A stretch of 33,267 nt of DNA from Parcubacteria group bacterium (GCA_028286805.1 JAQBQW010000009.1:1-33267); one strand, 5' to 3'. Positions 14,854-23,384 are shown, numbered from the stretch's first letter. The notes: generated by a model not told the origin, from the letters alone. Program-made: numbers and translations.

Positions 14854-15390
14854 ATGTCCGGACACAACAAATGGTCTAAAATCAAAAGACAGAAAGGCGC
14901 CACAGACGCCGCTAAGTCTAAGGTCTTTTCCAAGATGGCTCTTTTGATTTCCACCGCATCCAGAGATGCCAAAGGAGATGTTACTTCTCCTTCTCTCCGC
15001 GCTGCCATCGAAAAAGCACGCGAATTCAATATGCCCGCAGACAACATCGAACGCGCTGTTAAAAAAGGTGCGGGAGAAACTGGAGCTGCCATGGAAGCTA
15101 TCACATACGAATCATACGGCCCCGGCGGAACCGCTCTTATGATCAACGCCCTGACAGGCAGCAGGAACAAAGCTGCGCAAGAAGTAAAATTTATTTTATC
15201 CAAGCACGGTTTCGAACTCGCAGCGCAAGGATCTGCCGCGTGGGCATTTACCAGAAACACCACTGATAATTCTTGGGAACCAACCATGACTGTCCCCCTT
15301 TCGGACGAAGATTCCGAGGCTCTCATGAAAATGATCGAAGAACTCGAAGACAATGACGAAGTTCAAGACGTATACACCAATGCAGAATAA
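14854..15390 (+). CDS. yebC: YebC/PmpR-family protein, short form, 178 aa
   Basis: The N-terminus SGHNKWSKIKRQKGATDAAK is the family hallmark, followed by the PADNIERAVKKGAG helix and a TYESYGPGGTALMI segment. Members act as transcription regulators or as translation factors relieving ribosome stalling at proline stretches; which applies here is not evident. At 178 aa it is about 60 residues shorter than typical ~240-aa members: the ending EELEDNDEVQDVYTNAE is kept, so the loss is internal, in the third domain. TAAAAT (14842-14847) ends 6 nt before the ATG. The 3' end overlaps ruvC by 11 nt, so the two are probably one transcript. Confidence 0.92.
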   Translation: MSGHNKWSKIKRQKGATDAAKSKVFSKMALLISTASRDAKGDVTSPSLRAAIEKAREFNMPADNIERAVKKGAGETGAAMEAITYESYGPGGTALMINALTGSRNKAAQEVKFILSKHGFELAAQGSAAWAFTRNTTDNSWEPTMTVPLSDEDSEALMKMIEELEDNDEVQDVYTNAE

Positions 15391-15883
15391 TTCCCGAGTA
15401 CTGGGAATCGATCCAGGATTCGATCGGGTTGGAGTGGCAGTTATGGAAGGATCTTCTTCAAAACAAACTCTGCTGTTTTCCGAATGTATTCAAACATCGG
15501 CAAAAGATCTGCACGAAAAAAGATTGGAAACTGTTGGGAAACGAATCAGAGAGGTTATCAAAGAATGGGAACCGACTTCTCTCAGCATCGAAAAACTTTT
15601 CTTTGGACAAAACACCACGAGCGCCATCAAAGTGGCCGAGGCGAGAGGTGTCATTCTGTACGAAGCCGCATGTGCCGGGCTCGAAGTACACGAATACACT
15701 CCGCAGGAAATAAAAATTGCCGTGACCGGATACGGCAAGGCAGCCAAGAACGAAGTGGAAACCATGACCCTCCGTTTGCTCAATCTAAAAACCAAGCCGA
15801 AGCATGACGACGAGGTAGACGCCATCGCAGTTGGGGTCACTCACCTCGCCTCCTCGACATACAAAAAGAAGATATCCCCATAA
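15380..15883 (+). CDS. ruvC: Holliday junction endonuclease RuvC, 167 aa
   Basis: RNase H-fold resolvase that cuts Holliday junctions after RuvAB action. The four acidic catalytic positions are visible: Asp in VLGIDPGFDRVG, Glu in LSIEKLFFGQNT, and the C-terminal pair in HDDEVDAIAVGVTH. I prefer the second ATG (15380) because family members begin a few residues before the LGIDPG strand; a longer form starting at 15353 would overlap yebC further. There is no SD or adjacent -10 box, so expression depends on the yebC transcript. Confidence 0.94.
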   Translation: MQNNSRVLGIDPGFDRVGVAVMEGSSSKQTLLFSECIQTSAKDLHEKRLETVGKRIREVIKEWEPTSLSIEKLFFGQNTTSAIKVAEARGVILYEAACAGLEVHEYTPQEIKIAVTGYGKAAKNEVETMTLRLLNLKTKPKHDDEVDAIAVGVTHLASSTYKKKISP

Positions 15884-15899
15884 AGACCGTTTGCAAAAG

Positions 15900-15947
15900 A
15901 AAAGGGCATCTGTTACAACTATGAAATCAAAAAACGCCGGCCCTTTT
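15900..15947 (+). terminator. Possible terminator after ruvC
   Basis: AAAAGGGC (15900-15907) pairs with GCCCTTTT (15940-15947), 8 bp, but across a 32-nt loop. The long loop makes this a weak call. Confidence 0.3.
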
Positions 15948-15984
15948 ATTACAGGCATTTTTTGAATAAATAATCCCACAAAAC

Positions 15985-16200
15985 ATGCCAGACGATGACG
16001 ATCAAAAACCTATAGCGGACGACCTCTTGGACCCAGATGCGGAACTCGACGGCGGAGTCCTTAGTGCGGACCACATGATCGAGAAGGAGCTCGCAGGAAC
16101 AACTTCAACCAAATTGAACCTCGACGAGGTAGACGACAGCGATGTTGTCGATATCGATGACGAAGAGGAGGAGACTCCTGATTCAGACGACGATATGTAA
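15985..16200 (+). CDS. Very acidic small protein, 71 aa
   Basis: Family not recognised. About 29 of 71 residues are Asp or Glu, with runs DDDD, EEEE and DDD at the ends and a less charged middle (SADHMIEKELAGTTSTKLNLDEV). No membrane segment or Cys. Such composition suggests a disordered protein or tail, for example a binder of basic proteins or nucleic-acid mimic, but nothing in the sequence proves a role. There is no SD; TAATCC (15971-15976) lies 8 nt before the ATG. A very strong palindromic terminator follows directly. Confidence 0.6.
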   Translation: MPDDDDQKPIADDLLDPDAELDGGVLSADHMIEKELAGTTSTKLNLDEVDDSDVVDIDDEEEETPDSDDDM

Positions 16201-16238
16201 TTAAACAAAAACCCCGGAATTCCGGGGTTTTTGTTTAA
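16201..16238. terminator. Perfect 38-nt palindromic bidirectional terminator
   Basis: 19 bases are followed by their exact reverse complement (centre AATT), with A5/T5 tracts flanking a CCCCGG core. It serves the acidic-protein gene on the plus strand and tyrS on the minus strand; the tyrS stop codon lies within it. Confidence 0.9.
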
Positions 16239-17419
16239 AGTATTTCGATTTTAATAAATCTGCGTTTACCGACCTTGAGAGTAATCGGATCCTCGATAGA
16301 GATATCGATAGAATCTATCTTTTCATCCGTTTCCGCATTCTTCACCGCTCCCTCTTCAACCAGTCTGCGGAGTTCTGTTTTTGATTCAACGGTCCCCTGT
16401 TCCAAAAGAATGCCTGAAAGCGCAGAGCCTCGTGCAACACTCACCGTTTCAATATCTTCAGGAATTCCTCTCTTGGAAAAAGTTTCAATGAAATTCTTTT
16501 CCGCCGCTTCCGCCGCTTCTTCTCCATGGTACATTCGCACAATCTCACGCGCTAATTTCATCTTGGCATCTTTCGGATGAAGGGCTCCGGATTCAAGATT
16601 GTTTGAAATTTCTTTCACTTCTTCGATTGGCAGTCTGGTGCAGAGTTCAAAGTATGTGAGAACCTGGGAATCGAGCATGCTCATGACCTTTCCATACATA
16701 TCTGAGGGTTCCGCATTCAAGGTAATGGTATTGCCCCAGCTCGAACTCATCTTTCTTCCGTCCAATCCTTCGATAAGCGGAGACATGATAATTCCCTGCG
16801 GTTCCTGTCCGTATTTTTCTTGGAGAGCCCGGCCAGCCAATAGATTGAATCGTTGATCCGTTCCCCCGAGTTCGACATCTGCCTTGATCGCAACGCTGTC
16901 ATATCCTTGCATGAGTGGGTATAAGACTTCGCGGAGCGAGACACGTTTACCCGCTTCTAATCTTTTGGCAATATTTTCACGAGCGATAAAATCCGCAACG
17001 GAGAAACGGTCTGCTTGTTCTCCCAATTCTCTGTACGTAAGAGATTCGAGCCATTCGCTGTTTTTATGAAGTTCGGCTTTAGAGAGATCGATGATCTTCC
17101 CCACCTGTTCAAAATACGTTTTCTGGTTTTCTTCGATTATTTCTTTGGTGAGCATTGGGCGTTCTGAATCTTTGTCTGAGGTATCTCCGATGAGACCGGT
17201 GAAATCTCCGACGATAAGAACGGCGATATGTCCGAGTTTTTGAAAGTCCCTCAATTTAAGAAGAGTGACCGCGCGTCCAATATGCAGATCGGGTGAGGTG
17301 GGATCTATACCGAGTTTAATGCGAAGAGGTTTGCCTGAAAGAAGTTTTTCTTCCAGTTTTTCTTTGCCGATGATCTCCGCTACACCGCGAGTCATGACTT
17401 CCTTTAGGTCTGTTTCCAT
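16235..17419 (-). CDS. tyrS: Tyrosyl-tRNA synthetase, 394 aa
   Basis: Class I aminoacyl-tRNA synthetase that charges tRNA-Tyr. The HIGH-type motif is in GIDPTSPDLHIGRAVTLLKL, the tyrosine/tRNA site segment in VELGGTDQRFNLLAGR, and the KMSKS-type motif appears as GRKMSSSWGN. An S4 RNA-binding domain occupies about residues 328-394. The length is typical of the TyrZ-like bacterial form. TAGATT (minus strand, 17431-17426) ends 6 nt before the ATG, predicting a leaderless mRNA. It is divergent from the penicillin-binding protein gene. Confidence 0.96.
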   Translation of the reverse strand: METDLKEVMTRGVAEIIGKEKLEEKLLSGKPLRIKLGIDPTSPDLHIGRAVTLLKLRDFQKLGHIAVLIVGDFTGLIGDTSDKDSERPMLTKEIIEENQKTYFEQVGKIIDLSKAELHKNSEWLESLTYRELGEQADRFSVADFIARENIAKRLEAGKRVSLREVLYPLMQGYDSVAIKADVELGGTDQRFNLLAGRALQEKYGQEPQGIIMSPLIEGLDGRKMSSSWGNTITLNAEPSDMYGKVMSMLDSQVLTYFELCTRLPIEEVKEISNNLESGALHPKDAKMKLAREIVRMYHGEEAAEAAEKNFIETFSKRGIPEDIETVSVARGSALSGILLEQGTVESKTELRRLVEEGAVKNAETDEKIDSIDISIEDPITLKVGKRRFIKIEIL

Positions 17420-17506
17420 GAGACTAATCTACCACGGTCTCCGTGTTCCTGAAAGTAAGAGGCATACACTGCGTCGTATACATGAACAGTGTGTTAAAAT
17501 AACCCC

Positions 17507-19720
17507 GTGAAAGAACGCCGCAAGGATAATAGGCTTAGAAACAAGCTATTTATAGTCCTCACAATCCTCCTCGTCCTGACGGGAGGCGTTTTCCTATGGA
17601 TCGCTTCGTTTAGAATTCCGGATCTTTCAGACCTCTCCGAACGCAAGGTTCTCCAATCCACCAAGATCTATGACAGAACCGGCAATGTCCTTCTCTATGA
17701 CATGGCTCAGAATGTCCGAAGAACGATCATTCCTTTTGACCAAATATCTCCGAATGTTAAGAAAGCTACGCTTGCTATCGAAGACCACGACTTTTATACC
17801 CATGGAGGTATAAACATCACCTCTCTCGTTCGTGCAGTGCTTGTGGACCTGACCACCTTCTCTTTTAACCAAGGAGGTTCAACCATCACCCAGCAAGTGG
17901 TGAAAAACACAATCCTCACCGGAGACAAAACTCCGACCAGAAAATTAAAAGAAATGCTTCTCGCTATCAAATTAGACAAAGCTCTTCCTAAAGACGAGAT
18001 CCTCAACCTCTATCTGAATGAAATCCCTTATGGGGGAAGCATTTACGGAGTGGAGGAAGCGGCACAGAGTTTCTTTGGCAAACCTGCATTGAACCTCACA
18101 CTTCCCGAATCTGCATACCTCGCAGCTATGCAAAATGCTCCAACCTTCTATTCTCCGTATGGAAACCACATAGACGCTCTCGAAGCACGAAAGAATCTGG
18201 TGTTCAAAGAAATGCTTTCCAACAAGCTGATCACCCAAGAGGAATACGATGTCGGTATTGCAGAGAAAGTAACCTTTAAACCAAAGACATCCACCTCTGG
18301 TATTCGCGCTCCTCACTTTGTTTTCTTTGTCATTGATTACTTGGCTAAAAAATACGGTGAAGATCTTCTCCAGACCGGAGGTTTGAAGATCACCACCACC
18401 ATTGATGCGGACATCCAAGCTAAAGCCGAAGAATTGGGCAAACAGTATGGAGTGACCAACCTTCAAAAGTTCCACGCAGACAACAATGCCATTGTGGTCA
18501 TCGATCCAAAGAGCGGAGACATCCTCGCCATGACGGGATCCAAAGATTATTTTGATAAAACCATCAACGGAAACTTCAACGTTGCCACTGCGCACCGCCA
18601 GCCTGGATCCACATTCAAACCCTTCGTCTATTCAACTCTCTTCAACAAAGGATATACTCCGAACACCATTCTATTCGATGCAGCCACTCAGTTTTCTGCC
18701 AACTGTGCATCGAACAATTTCACTTCGGATAACGGATGCTACTCCCCCGTGGACTACGACGGCACCTATCGCGGTCCCATGACCATACGCAATGCTCTGG
18801 CACAATCAATCAACGTTCCGGCTGTTAAAGCGCTATATCTTGCGGGTATGCAGGCTTCCATCGACACAGCCGCTTCAATGGGTCTTACGGGCCTCGGTAG
18901 CCCTTCTCAATACGGTCTCTCCCTCGTTCTTGGAGGAGGTGAGGTCACCCCTTTGGATATGACATCCGCCTATTCCGTTTTTGCGAATGACGGAATGCGA
19001 AACCCATACAATGCCGTTCTTAAAATCCAGGAAGAAAGTGGAAAGGTAATCGAACAATACACTCCAAACCCAACCCGCGTTCTTCCAGAAGAATCTGCAC
19101 GAAAGATTTCAAGCATTCTTTCAGACAACGCGGCGAGAACCCCAGCATATGGATCAAATTCGGTGTTGTATGTTCCAACTCAAGACGTGGCGGTTAAAAC
19201 AGGAACCACAAACGATTACAAAGACGCCTGGATCATGGGATACACTCCGAACATTACCGTTGGTATGTGGGTTGGAAACAACGAAAACACCCCGATGGAT
19301 AAAAAAGTGGCGGGATACATCGTTGCTCCAATGTGGAGAGACATGATGAACTATATTCTTCCAAAATTCCCTGTCGAATCTTTCACTCCTCCCCTTCCTG
19401 ATGATCCAACGCTTAAACCAGTACTTCGAAACGATCTTGCTGGTGAAGCATATACCGGAGGTATTCATAACATTCTGCATTTCGTAAACAAAAACGATCC
19501 GACCGGACCGGCTCCTTCTAATCCTACAAGCGATCCCCAATACACAAACTGGGAATACGGTGTTCAGGCTTGGCTTGCAGCGAATCCTCTTTCACTCAAC
19601 CTCCTCCAGCCTCAAACTCAGATGACCCCCGTTATTCAAAATGGAATTGTCGTTCCAACTTCTGATCCAAATATATTCCAGACTGTTACTTATCCTGCCG
19701 GTACCGCTCCTGCTCAGTAG
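17507..19720 (+). CDS. Class A penicillin-binding protein (PBP1A-type), 737 aa
   Basis: Bifunctional peptidoglycan glycosyltransferase and transpeptidase anchored by one N-terminal membrane helix (about residues 12-32). The GT51 domain (~60-230) has the catalytic Glu in AIEDHDFYTHGG, then GGSTITQQVVKN and LNEIPYGGSIYGVEEAAQ. The transpeptidase domain (~320-620) has SxxK as GSTFKPFVY, SxN as SINVPAVKA and KTG as AVKTGTTNDYKDAW. The C-terminal ~110 residues are Pro/Thr/Asn-rich and likely disordered outside the cell. The start is GTG; TAAAAT (17495-17500) ends 6 nt before it, which supports this codon and a leaderless transcript. The stop is 2 bp from the convergent DciA-like gene. Confidence 0.95.
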   Translation: MKERRKDNRLRNKLFIVLTILLVLTGGVFLWIASFRIPDLSDLSERKVLQSTKIYDRTGNVLLYDMAQNVRRTIIPFDQISPNVKKATLAIEDHDFYTHGGINITSLVRAVLVDLTTFSFNQGGSTITQQVVKNTILTGDKTPTRKLKEMLLAIKLDKALPKDEILNLYLNEIPYGGSIYGVEEAAQSFFGKPALNLTLPESAYLAAMQNAPTFYSPYGNHIDALEARKNLVFKEMLSNKLITQEEYDVGIAEKVTFKPKTSTSGIRAPHFVFFVIDYLAKKYGEDLLQTGGLKITTTIDADIQAKAEELGKQYGVTNLQKFHADNNAIVVIDPKSGDILAMTGSKDYFDKTINGNFNVATAHRQPGSTFKPFVYSTLFNKGYTPNTILFDAATQFSANCASNNFTSDNGCYSPVDYDGTYRGPMTIRNALAQSINVPAVKALYLAGMQASIDTAASMGLTGLGSPSQYGLSLVLGGGEVTPLDMTSAYSVFANDGMRNPYNAVLKIQEESGKVIEQYTPNPTRVLPEESARKISSILSDNAARTPAYGSNSVLYVPTQDVAVKTGTTNDYKDAWIMGYTPNITVGMWVGNNENTPMDKKVAGYIVAPMWRDMMNYILPKFPVESFTPPLPDDPTLKPVLRNDLAGEAYTGGIHNILHFVNKNDPTGPAPSNPTSDPQYTNWEYGVQAWLAANPLSLNLLQPQTQMTPVIQNGIVVPTSDPNIFQTVTYPAGTAPAQ

Positions 19721-19722
19721 GC

Positions 19723-19986
19723 CTACTTGTAGAAGATTTTATTTATATTCTGCCCCGTTCTTTCCTGTATCTCGGTTAAAATCTTCTGTTCCTTTAATTT
19801 AATTTCATTCTTTTTTGCCGGAGAAGAAATGTCTAAGGTAAGAACATTTTCTTTTATTGAAACTTCTTCTACAGACAAAGTGATTTTAGTCGCTCTTAAT
19901 ACCGCTTCCACAATCGTTTCTTTAGCTAACGTATCTTTGCCTAAGGATTTAAGAAATCGCCCAAGGAGTGATGAGAGATCTTTCAT
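19723..19986 (-). CDS. DciA-like (DUF721-type) protein, 87 aa
   Basis: A compact one-domain protein with two N-terminal helices and a beta-strand/helix end. The C-terminal pattern (KENVLTLDISSPAKKNEIKL, then ILTEIQERTGQNINKIFY) follows the DUF721 core, where strands giving 'gtL.v.v.s.a...el' precede a helix and a final strand. DUF721 proteins include DciA, which loads or activates the replicative helicase DnaB in many bacteria that lack DnaC/DnaI. It is the last gene of a dnaA-dnaN-kinase-like run and its start overlaps the upstream stop (ATGA). The family assignment is by pattern only; the genomic position beside dnaN and dnaA supports it. Confidence 0.5.
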   Translation of the reverse strand: MKDLSSLLGRFLKSLGKDTLAKETIVEAVLRATKITLSVEEVSIKENVLTLDISSPAKKNEIKLKEQKILTEIQERTGQNINKIFYK

Positions 19987-20486
19987 AAAGACATAATTTC
20001 GAGAATCTTGGCTGCGGTTGTTTCCGGGTTGTTGTGTGAGTTATCAATTTTGTATTCATGAGGAAGCGTTGTTCTCTCTTTCAAATCTTTATTCCACTTC
20101 ACCGCTCTTTCCCAATCTTTAAATCCACTATCCCTCTCTCCAAGAACTCTCTGTTTTAACTCTTCGTCTGAATCAATGGTTAACGAGACAATAATATAAT
20201 TAATACCCTCTAACACGCTTGGAATTCTTTGGACTTTCTCATCCTCAAGGTCTTCAACAAGAATATTCTTGTATCCATTTTCAATATATTTATGGAGCGC
20301 TTGTACTAAAATTTCAAAAGACATTTCTTCTTCCTTGAAGGTAGCGTCGCTCCAGTCTCTTTTGAGATGCCATTGTCTGATCCAACCTAGGTTTATTAAA
20401 GGAGACTGTAATTTCTCTTGGAGAATTTTTGCGACAGTGCTTTTTCCGCTCCCTGGTGCCCCAGAAATTACAATAATGTCTTTCAT
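19983..20486 (-). CDS. P-loop kinase-like NTPase (adenylate kinase-like fold), 167 aa
   Basis: The N-terminus IIVISGAPGSGKSTVAK is a Walker A of the nucleoside/shikimate/adenylate-kinase superfamily. A YKNILVEDLEDE segment could hold the Walker B-type acid, and the ELKQRVLGERDSGF stretch resembles a lid with basic residues. There is no diagnostic adenylate-kinase NMP-binding motif and the protein is shorter than Adk (~214 aa), so the substrate is unknown. It sits 1 nt after dnaN and overlaps the DciA-like gene by 4 nt, so it is in the same operon. Confidence 0.75.
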   Translation of the reverse strand: MKDIIVISGAPGSGKSTVAKILQEKLQSPLINLGWIRQWHLKRDWSDATFKEEEMSFEILVQALHKYIENGYKNILVEDLEDEKVQRIPSVLEGINYIIVSLTIDSDEELKQRVLGERDSGFKDWERAVKWNKDLKERTTLPHEYKIDNSHNNPETTAAKILEIMSL

Positions 20487-20487
20487 A

Positions 20488-21591
20488 TTAAGATCTGTTC
20501 ATAGGCATCACAAGATACATAAATGTCTTATCTCCAACCCCGTCAATTACAATAGGCCGTGCTTGTCCTGCAAACTTCACATCTACACTGTCCGCAGGAA
20601 TAGATTGGAAGCAATCCGTAAAGTATTTGTGGTTCACATTTATTTCAAGCTCCTCCCCTTCAATAGCAGCTTGTATGGCATATGTATTCTGTCCGATGTT
20701 TGAATTCTTGGTTTCAATCTCAAACTTTTTCTTTAGAGGCGAGACGGTGAGGTGAAGTTGGTTGAAGGTGTCAGAGAAGATAAGAGAGGTTTTGAGAGAA
20801 GTAACCAAATCCTGTTTCAAGACAACAACCTTTGAAGTGGTTTCTTTAGGGATAATCTGTCGGTAGTCTGGAAATACTCCGTCGATGATTCTTGAAACAA
20901 GATATATTCCTCCTCCTGTTAACGCAATCTGGTTATCATGAATAGAAATAGAGATATCATCATCCACCGAATCAAAGATTCGGATTATCTCCCCTGCGTT
21001 CTTTTGCGGAATCAAAATGTATTTGAAATGCGGAATCTTTTTAACTTTAATTTTCTTTTCTGCAAGACGGAAAGAGTCTGTGGCAGCAAAGACCAGATTC
21101 TCGCCCTCATAGTTAATAAATATCGAAGATAGCTCAGGCTTCATACTTCCAACTGCCGCAGCGTAGTGAACCGATTTGAGGCCATTCACGAGATCTTTTG
21201 CAGGAAGAGAGAAACCTTCGTCATCAGCAATTGTTGGAACGATGGGAAAATCTTCAAGATTAAGAGTTTTAATAGATGTCTCGGTATTGGATGTAACCAC
21301 TTTCAATACCTGATCCACCAATTCAAGGGTAATACTTTTTTCTTTCGAGAGGGAGTTTAAAAATGAACTGAGGATTTGAGCAGGAACAACCACTTGTCCG
21401 GGTTCAATTACTTTAGCTGGAACAGTTGTTGAAATACCGAGATCGAGATTTGTTGCTCTAATGGTTAACGTATTATCTTTTGCTTCAAGAAATAATCCAG
21501 CAAGAACGGGAAGGGTTGGATTCTTTCCAGCAATCTTCTCTGCCTTGCTCACAGATTCTGATAACCTCTCCTTAATGCATTCTATTTTCAT
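20488..21591 (-). CDS. dnaN: DNA polymerase III beta subunit (sliding clamp), 367 aa
   Basis: Processivity clamp for the replicative polymerase. Three successive clamp folds are seen: residues ~1-120 (NPTLPVLAGLFLEA), ~128-245 (DSFRLAEKKI, the canonical beta-clamp strand) and ~250-367. The C-terminal ending TFMYLVMPMNRS matches the conserved 'y.vmPmr' peptide near the protein-binding pocket. Length is standard. It is downstream of dnaA with 214 bp between. A clear -10 at the 6-nt position is not seen; TATTTA lies close to the ATG, so the start signal is less certain than for neighbours. Confidence 0.97.
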   Translation of the reverse strand: MKIECIKERLSESVSKAEKIAGKNPTLPVLAGLFLEAKDNTLTIRATNLDLGISTTVPAKVIEPGQVVVPAQILSSFLNSLSKEKSITLELVDQVLKVVTSNTETSIKTLNLEDFPIVPTIADDEGFSLPAKDLVNGLKSVHYAAAVGSMKPELSSIFINYEGENLVFAATDSFRLAEKKIKVKKIPHFKYILIPQKNAGEIIRIFDSVDDDISISIHDNQIALTGGGIYLVSRIIDGVFPDYRQIIPKETTSKVVVLKQDLVTSLKTSLIFSDTFNQLHLTVSPLKKKFEIETKNSNIGQNTYAIQAAIEGEELEINVNHKYFTDCFQSIPADSVDVKFAGQARPIVIDGVGDKTFMYLVMPMNRS

Positions 21592-21805
21592 ATATAAATA
21601 CTTGTTAATACTATTAGGGGTGTGAATAAGTGGATAACCAATCGAGCCTTAATTTTCAACGTTTATTTACCCTATTATAAAACTCTGGTGGGGATAAAGA
21701 AAGGAGCTGTCTGATAACTTTCTAGCCCCGTCCCCAGAAACGAACCAAAAGATCTTCCTCTACCCTGTCCTGTACCCTTATCTATACACAGCTATCCCCA
21801 GGGTT
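21592..21805. other. Candidate replication origin (oriC) between dnaA and dnaN
   Basis: This gene-free stretch contains TGTGAATAA (21621-21629) and AGTGGATAA (21629-21637), each one base from the DnaA box TGTGGATAA. TGGGGATAA (21689-21697) is also one base away, and CTATCCCCA (21792-21800, reverse orientation) is two bases away. An AT-rich stretch at ~21647-21685 could be the unwinding element. Boxes are imperfect, so the call is moderate. The smaller dnaA-rpmH gap (23153-23249) shows no convincing boxes. Confidence 0.5.
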
Positions 21806-23152
21806 TTACACAGTTAAGAGGTTTCTGATCTGGCCTATCTCGTCTGAAAGAACAGTGTTGGTCTTCAAATCCTCCTTCACCTTCTCACAGGAGTGGATGA
21901 CGGTAGTGTGGTCTCGGCCTCCGAGTTTCTGTCCAATAGTAGGATATGAGATATTAAAATCTTCTCGAAGAAGATACATGATGACCTGACGAGGTTTAAT
22001 GATTTCCTTCCTTCTCGTTTTCTCGTAGATGCTCCCCTCCTCAACGTCATAGAAGTCAGAAACTATCTTCACTAAATCTTTAATAGCCACCGTTCGTTTT
22101 GGTTTGGCATTGTTCTTCACGAAGTTTCGGACATCAGTAATATTAATTTCCCTCCCTTTTAATTGTGCGTGCATGAAGAGAGTATTCACCACTCCTTCGA
22201 GATCTCTAATATTTCCACTAACGGAGTGTGCAAGATAGTCCACCGTCTCTTTTGGAAGCACTAATCCTTGCTGCTTAGCTTTTGAGGTGATGATGGCCAC
22301 GCGAGACTCTTCATCCGGAGCGGGAATATCGATAATCATACCGGCGGAGAAGCGTCCTTTGAGGCGGTCTTCCAATCCGTGAATGAAATGAGGATGTTTA
22401 TCCGAAGAAAAGATAACCTGCTTGTTGTTATCATAGAGTGTATTGAAGAGATGGAACAATTCTTCTTGGAACTTTTGTTTATCAGAGAAGAACTGAACGT
22501 CATCCATGATGAGAAGATCGTATTTTCGGTATTTCTCCTTAAAGGTGGTCATCTTCTGGGTCTGGAGAGCGTTCATGCAGTCCTGGCCGAATTTCTCTGA
22601 GGTCATATAGAAAACTTTTTTGGAAGGATTGGCAGTTTTGATGTGGTTTCCAATAGCTTGGATAAGGTGTGTTTTGCCGTGGCCGGTGGAACCGTAGATG
22701 AAAAGAGGGTTATAGACCACTCCAGGGTTCTTTATAACCGCTTGGGCAGCCGCATGAGCCAGTTCATTGAATGATCCGATGACAAACGAATCAAAGGTGT
22801 ATCGAGGATTCAAGTTATCATCCTTGTTCACTTGAACTTCGGGAAGAGGAAGCTCTCTCATGCCAAAATCCATATGTGGACGCTCATCCTTTCTTTTAGA
22901 CTCTTCTTTGTTCACCACATATTCAATGGAATGAATCCCCGGATTCTTTTCATGAAGAATTTTCAGGATGGTGGTGTGGTATTTCTGAAGCAGCCATTCC
23001 TTGGCAAATGCATTTGGAACCGAGAGAACAATCACTCCCCCGTCTTCTTTCACAATGTGCGTGTCTTTGAACCAGGTCGTAAAATTTGCAGGAGATATTG
23101 AGAGCTCGATTTCAGTGAGGACGCTTTGCCAGAGTTGTTTGTAATCGATCAT
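21806..23152 (-). CDS. dnaA: Chromosomal replication initiator DnaA, 448 aa
   Basis: AAA+ initiator that binds DnaA boxes and opens the origin. Domain I is at about residues 1-80 (WQSVLTEIELSISPANFTTWF), followed by a short linker. The AAA+ domain has YTFDSFVIGSFNELAHAAA, Walker A GSTGHGKTHLIQA near 152-164 and Walker B LLIMDDVQFF. Domain IV has the DnaA-box-binding signature GRDHTTVIHSCEKV near the C-terminus. I use MIDYKQLWQ as start. The longer frame begins directly against a TATACT (minus strand, 23176-23171), which is better read as the -10 of this gene, leaving a short leader. It is divergent from rpmH. Confidence 0.97.
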   Translation of the reverse strand: MIDYKQLWQSVLTEIELSISPANFTTWFKDTHIVKEDGGVIVLSVPNAFAKEWLLQKYHTTILKILHEKNPGIHSIEYVVNKEESKRKDERPHMDFGMRELPLPEVQVNKDDNLNPRYTFDSFVIGSFNELAHAAAQAVIKNPGVVYNPLFIYGSTGHGKTHLIQAIGNHIKTANPSKKVFYMTSEKFGQDCMNALQTQKMTTFKEKYRKYDLLIMDDVQFFSDKQKFQEELFHLFNTLYDNNKQVIFSSDKHPHFIHGLEDRLKGRFSAGMIIDIPAPDEESRVAIITSKAKQQGLVLPKETVDYLAHSVSGNIRDLEGVVNTLFMHAQLKGREINITDVRNFVKNNAKPKRTVAIKDLVKIVSDFYDVEEGSIYEKTRRKEIIKPRQVIMYLLREDFNISYPTIGQKLGGRDHTTVIHSCEKVKEDLKTNTVLSDEIGQIRNLLTV

Positions 23153-23170
23153 GAGCTTTTGGTACCTCAT

Positions 23171-23176
23171 AGTATA
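23171..23176 (-). promoter_or_regulatory. Likely dnaA -10 box
   Basis: TATACT on the minus strand, 18 nt before the preferred dnaA ATG. No good -35 is seen at the usual distance. Confidence 0.5.
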
Positions 23177-23200
23177 TCTTTGACGGCCAAAAGGAAAAAC

Positions 23201-23229
23201 TTGTTAAAGAGGAGAAATGTGTTTATAAT
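23201..23229 (+). promoter_or_regulatory. rpmH promoter
   Basis: TTGTTA (23201-23206), a 17-bp spacer and TATAAT (23224-23229). The ATG of rpmH lies 20 nt beyond the -10, leaving a leader of about 13 nt without an SD. Confidence 0.7.
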
Positions 23230-23249
23230 GTGTTCACAACTTAAAAAAC

Positions 23250-23384
23250 ATGTCTACGACATACCAACCAAAGAAACGCAAGCGATCCCGTGCCCATGGA
23301 TTCAGAAAGCGAGCAAAGACTACCGGAGGCCAGCGAGTGGTTAAGGCCCGACGCCGAAAAGGTCGTTCTAAGCTTACCGTCTAA
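23250..23384 (+). CDS. rpmH: Ribosomal protein bL34, 44 aa
   Basis: Large-subunit protein bL34. The short, very basic sequence has the family core [15 protein letters not shown], then a [16 protein letters not shown] stretch and the SKLTV end. It has the usual length of 44-46 residues. Its stop codon overlaps the rnpA start (TAATG), the standard rpmH-rnpA-yidC arrangement beside dnaA. Confidence 0.96.
   Translation: MSTTYQPKKRKRSRAHGFRKRAKTTGGQRVVKARRRKGRSKLTV

Noticed and set aside
15353-15379. Upstream ATG for ruvC
   Set aside because: It adds nine residues not typical of RuvC before the LGIDPG strand; it is possible but less likely.
23171-23249. Origin in the dnaA-rpmH gap
   Set aside because: Only promoters are visible; no sequence within one mismatch of a DnaA box.
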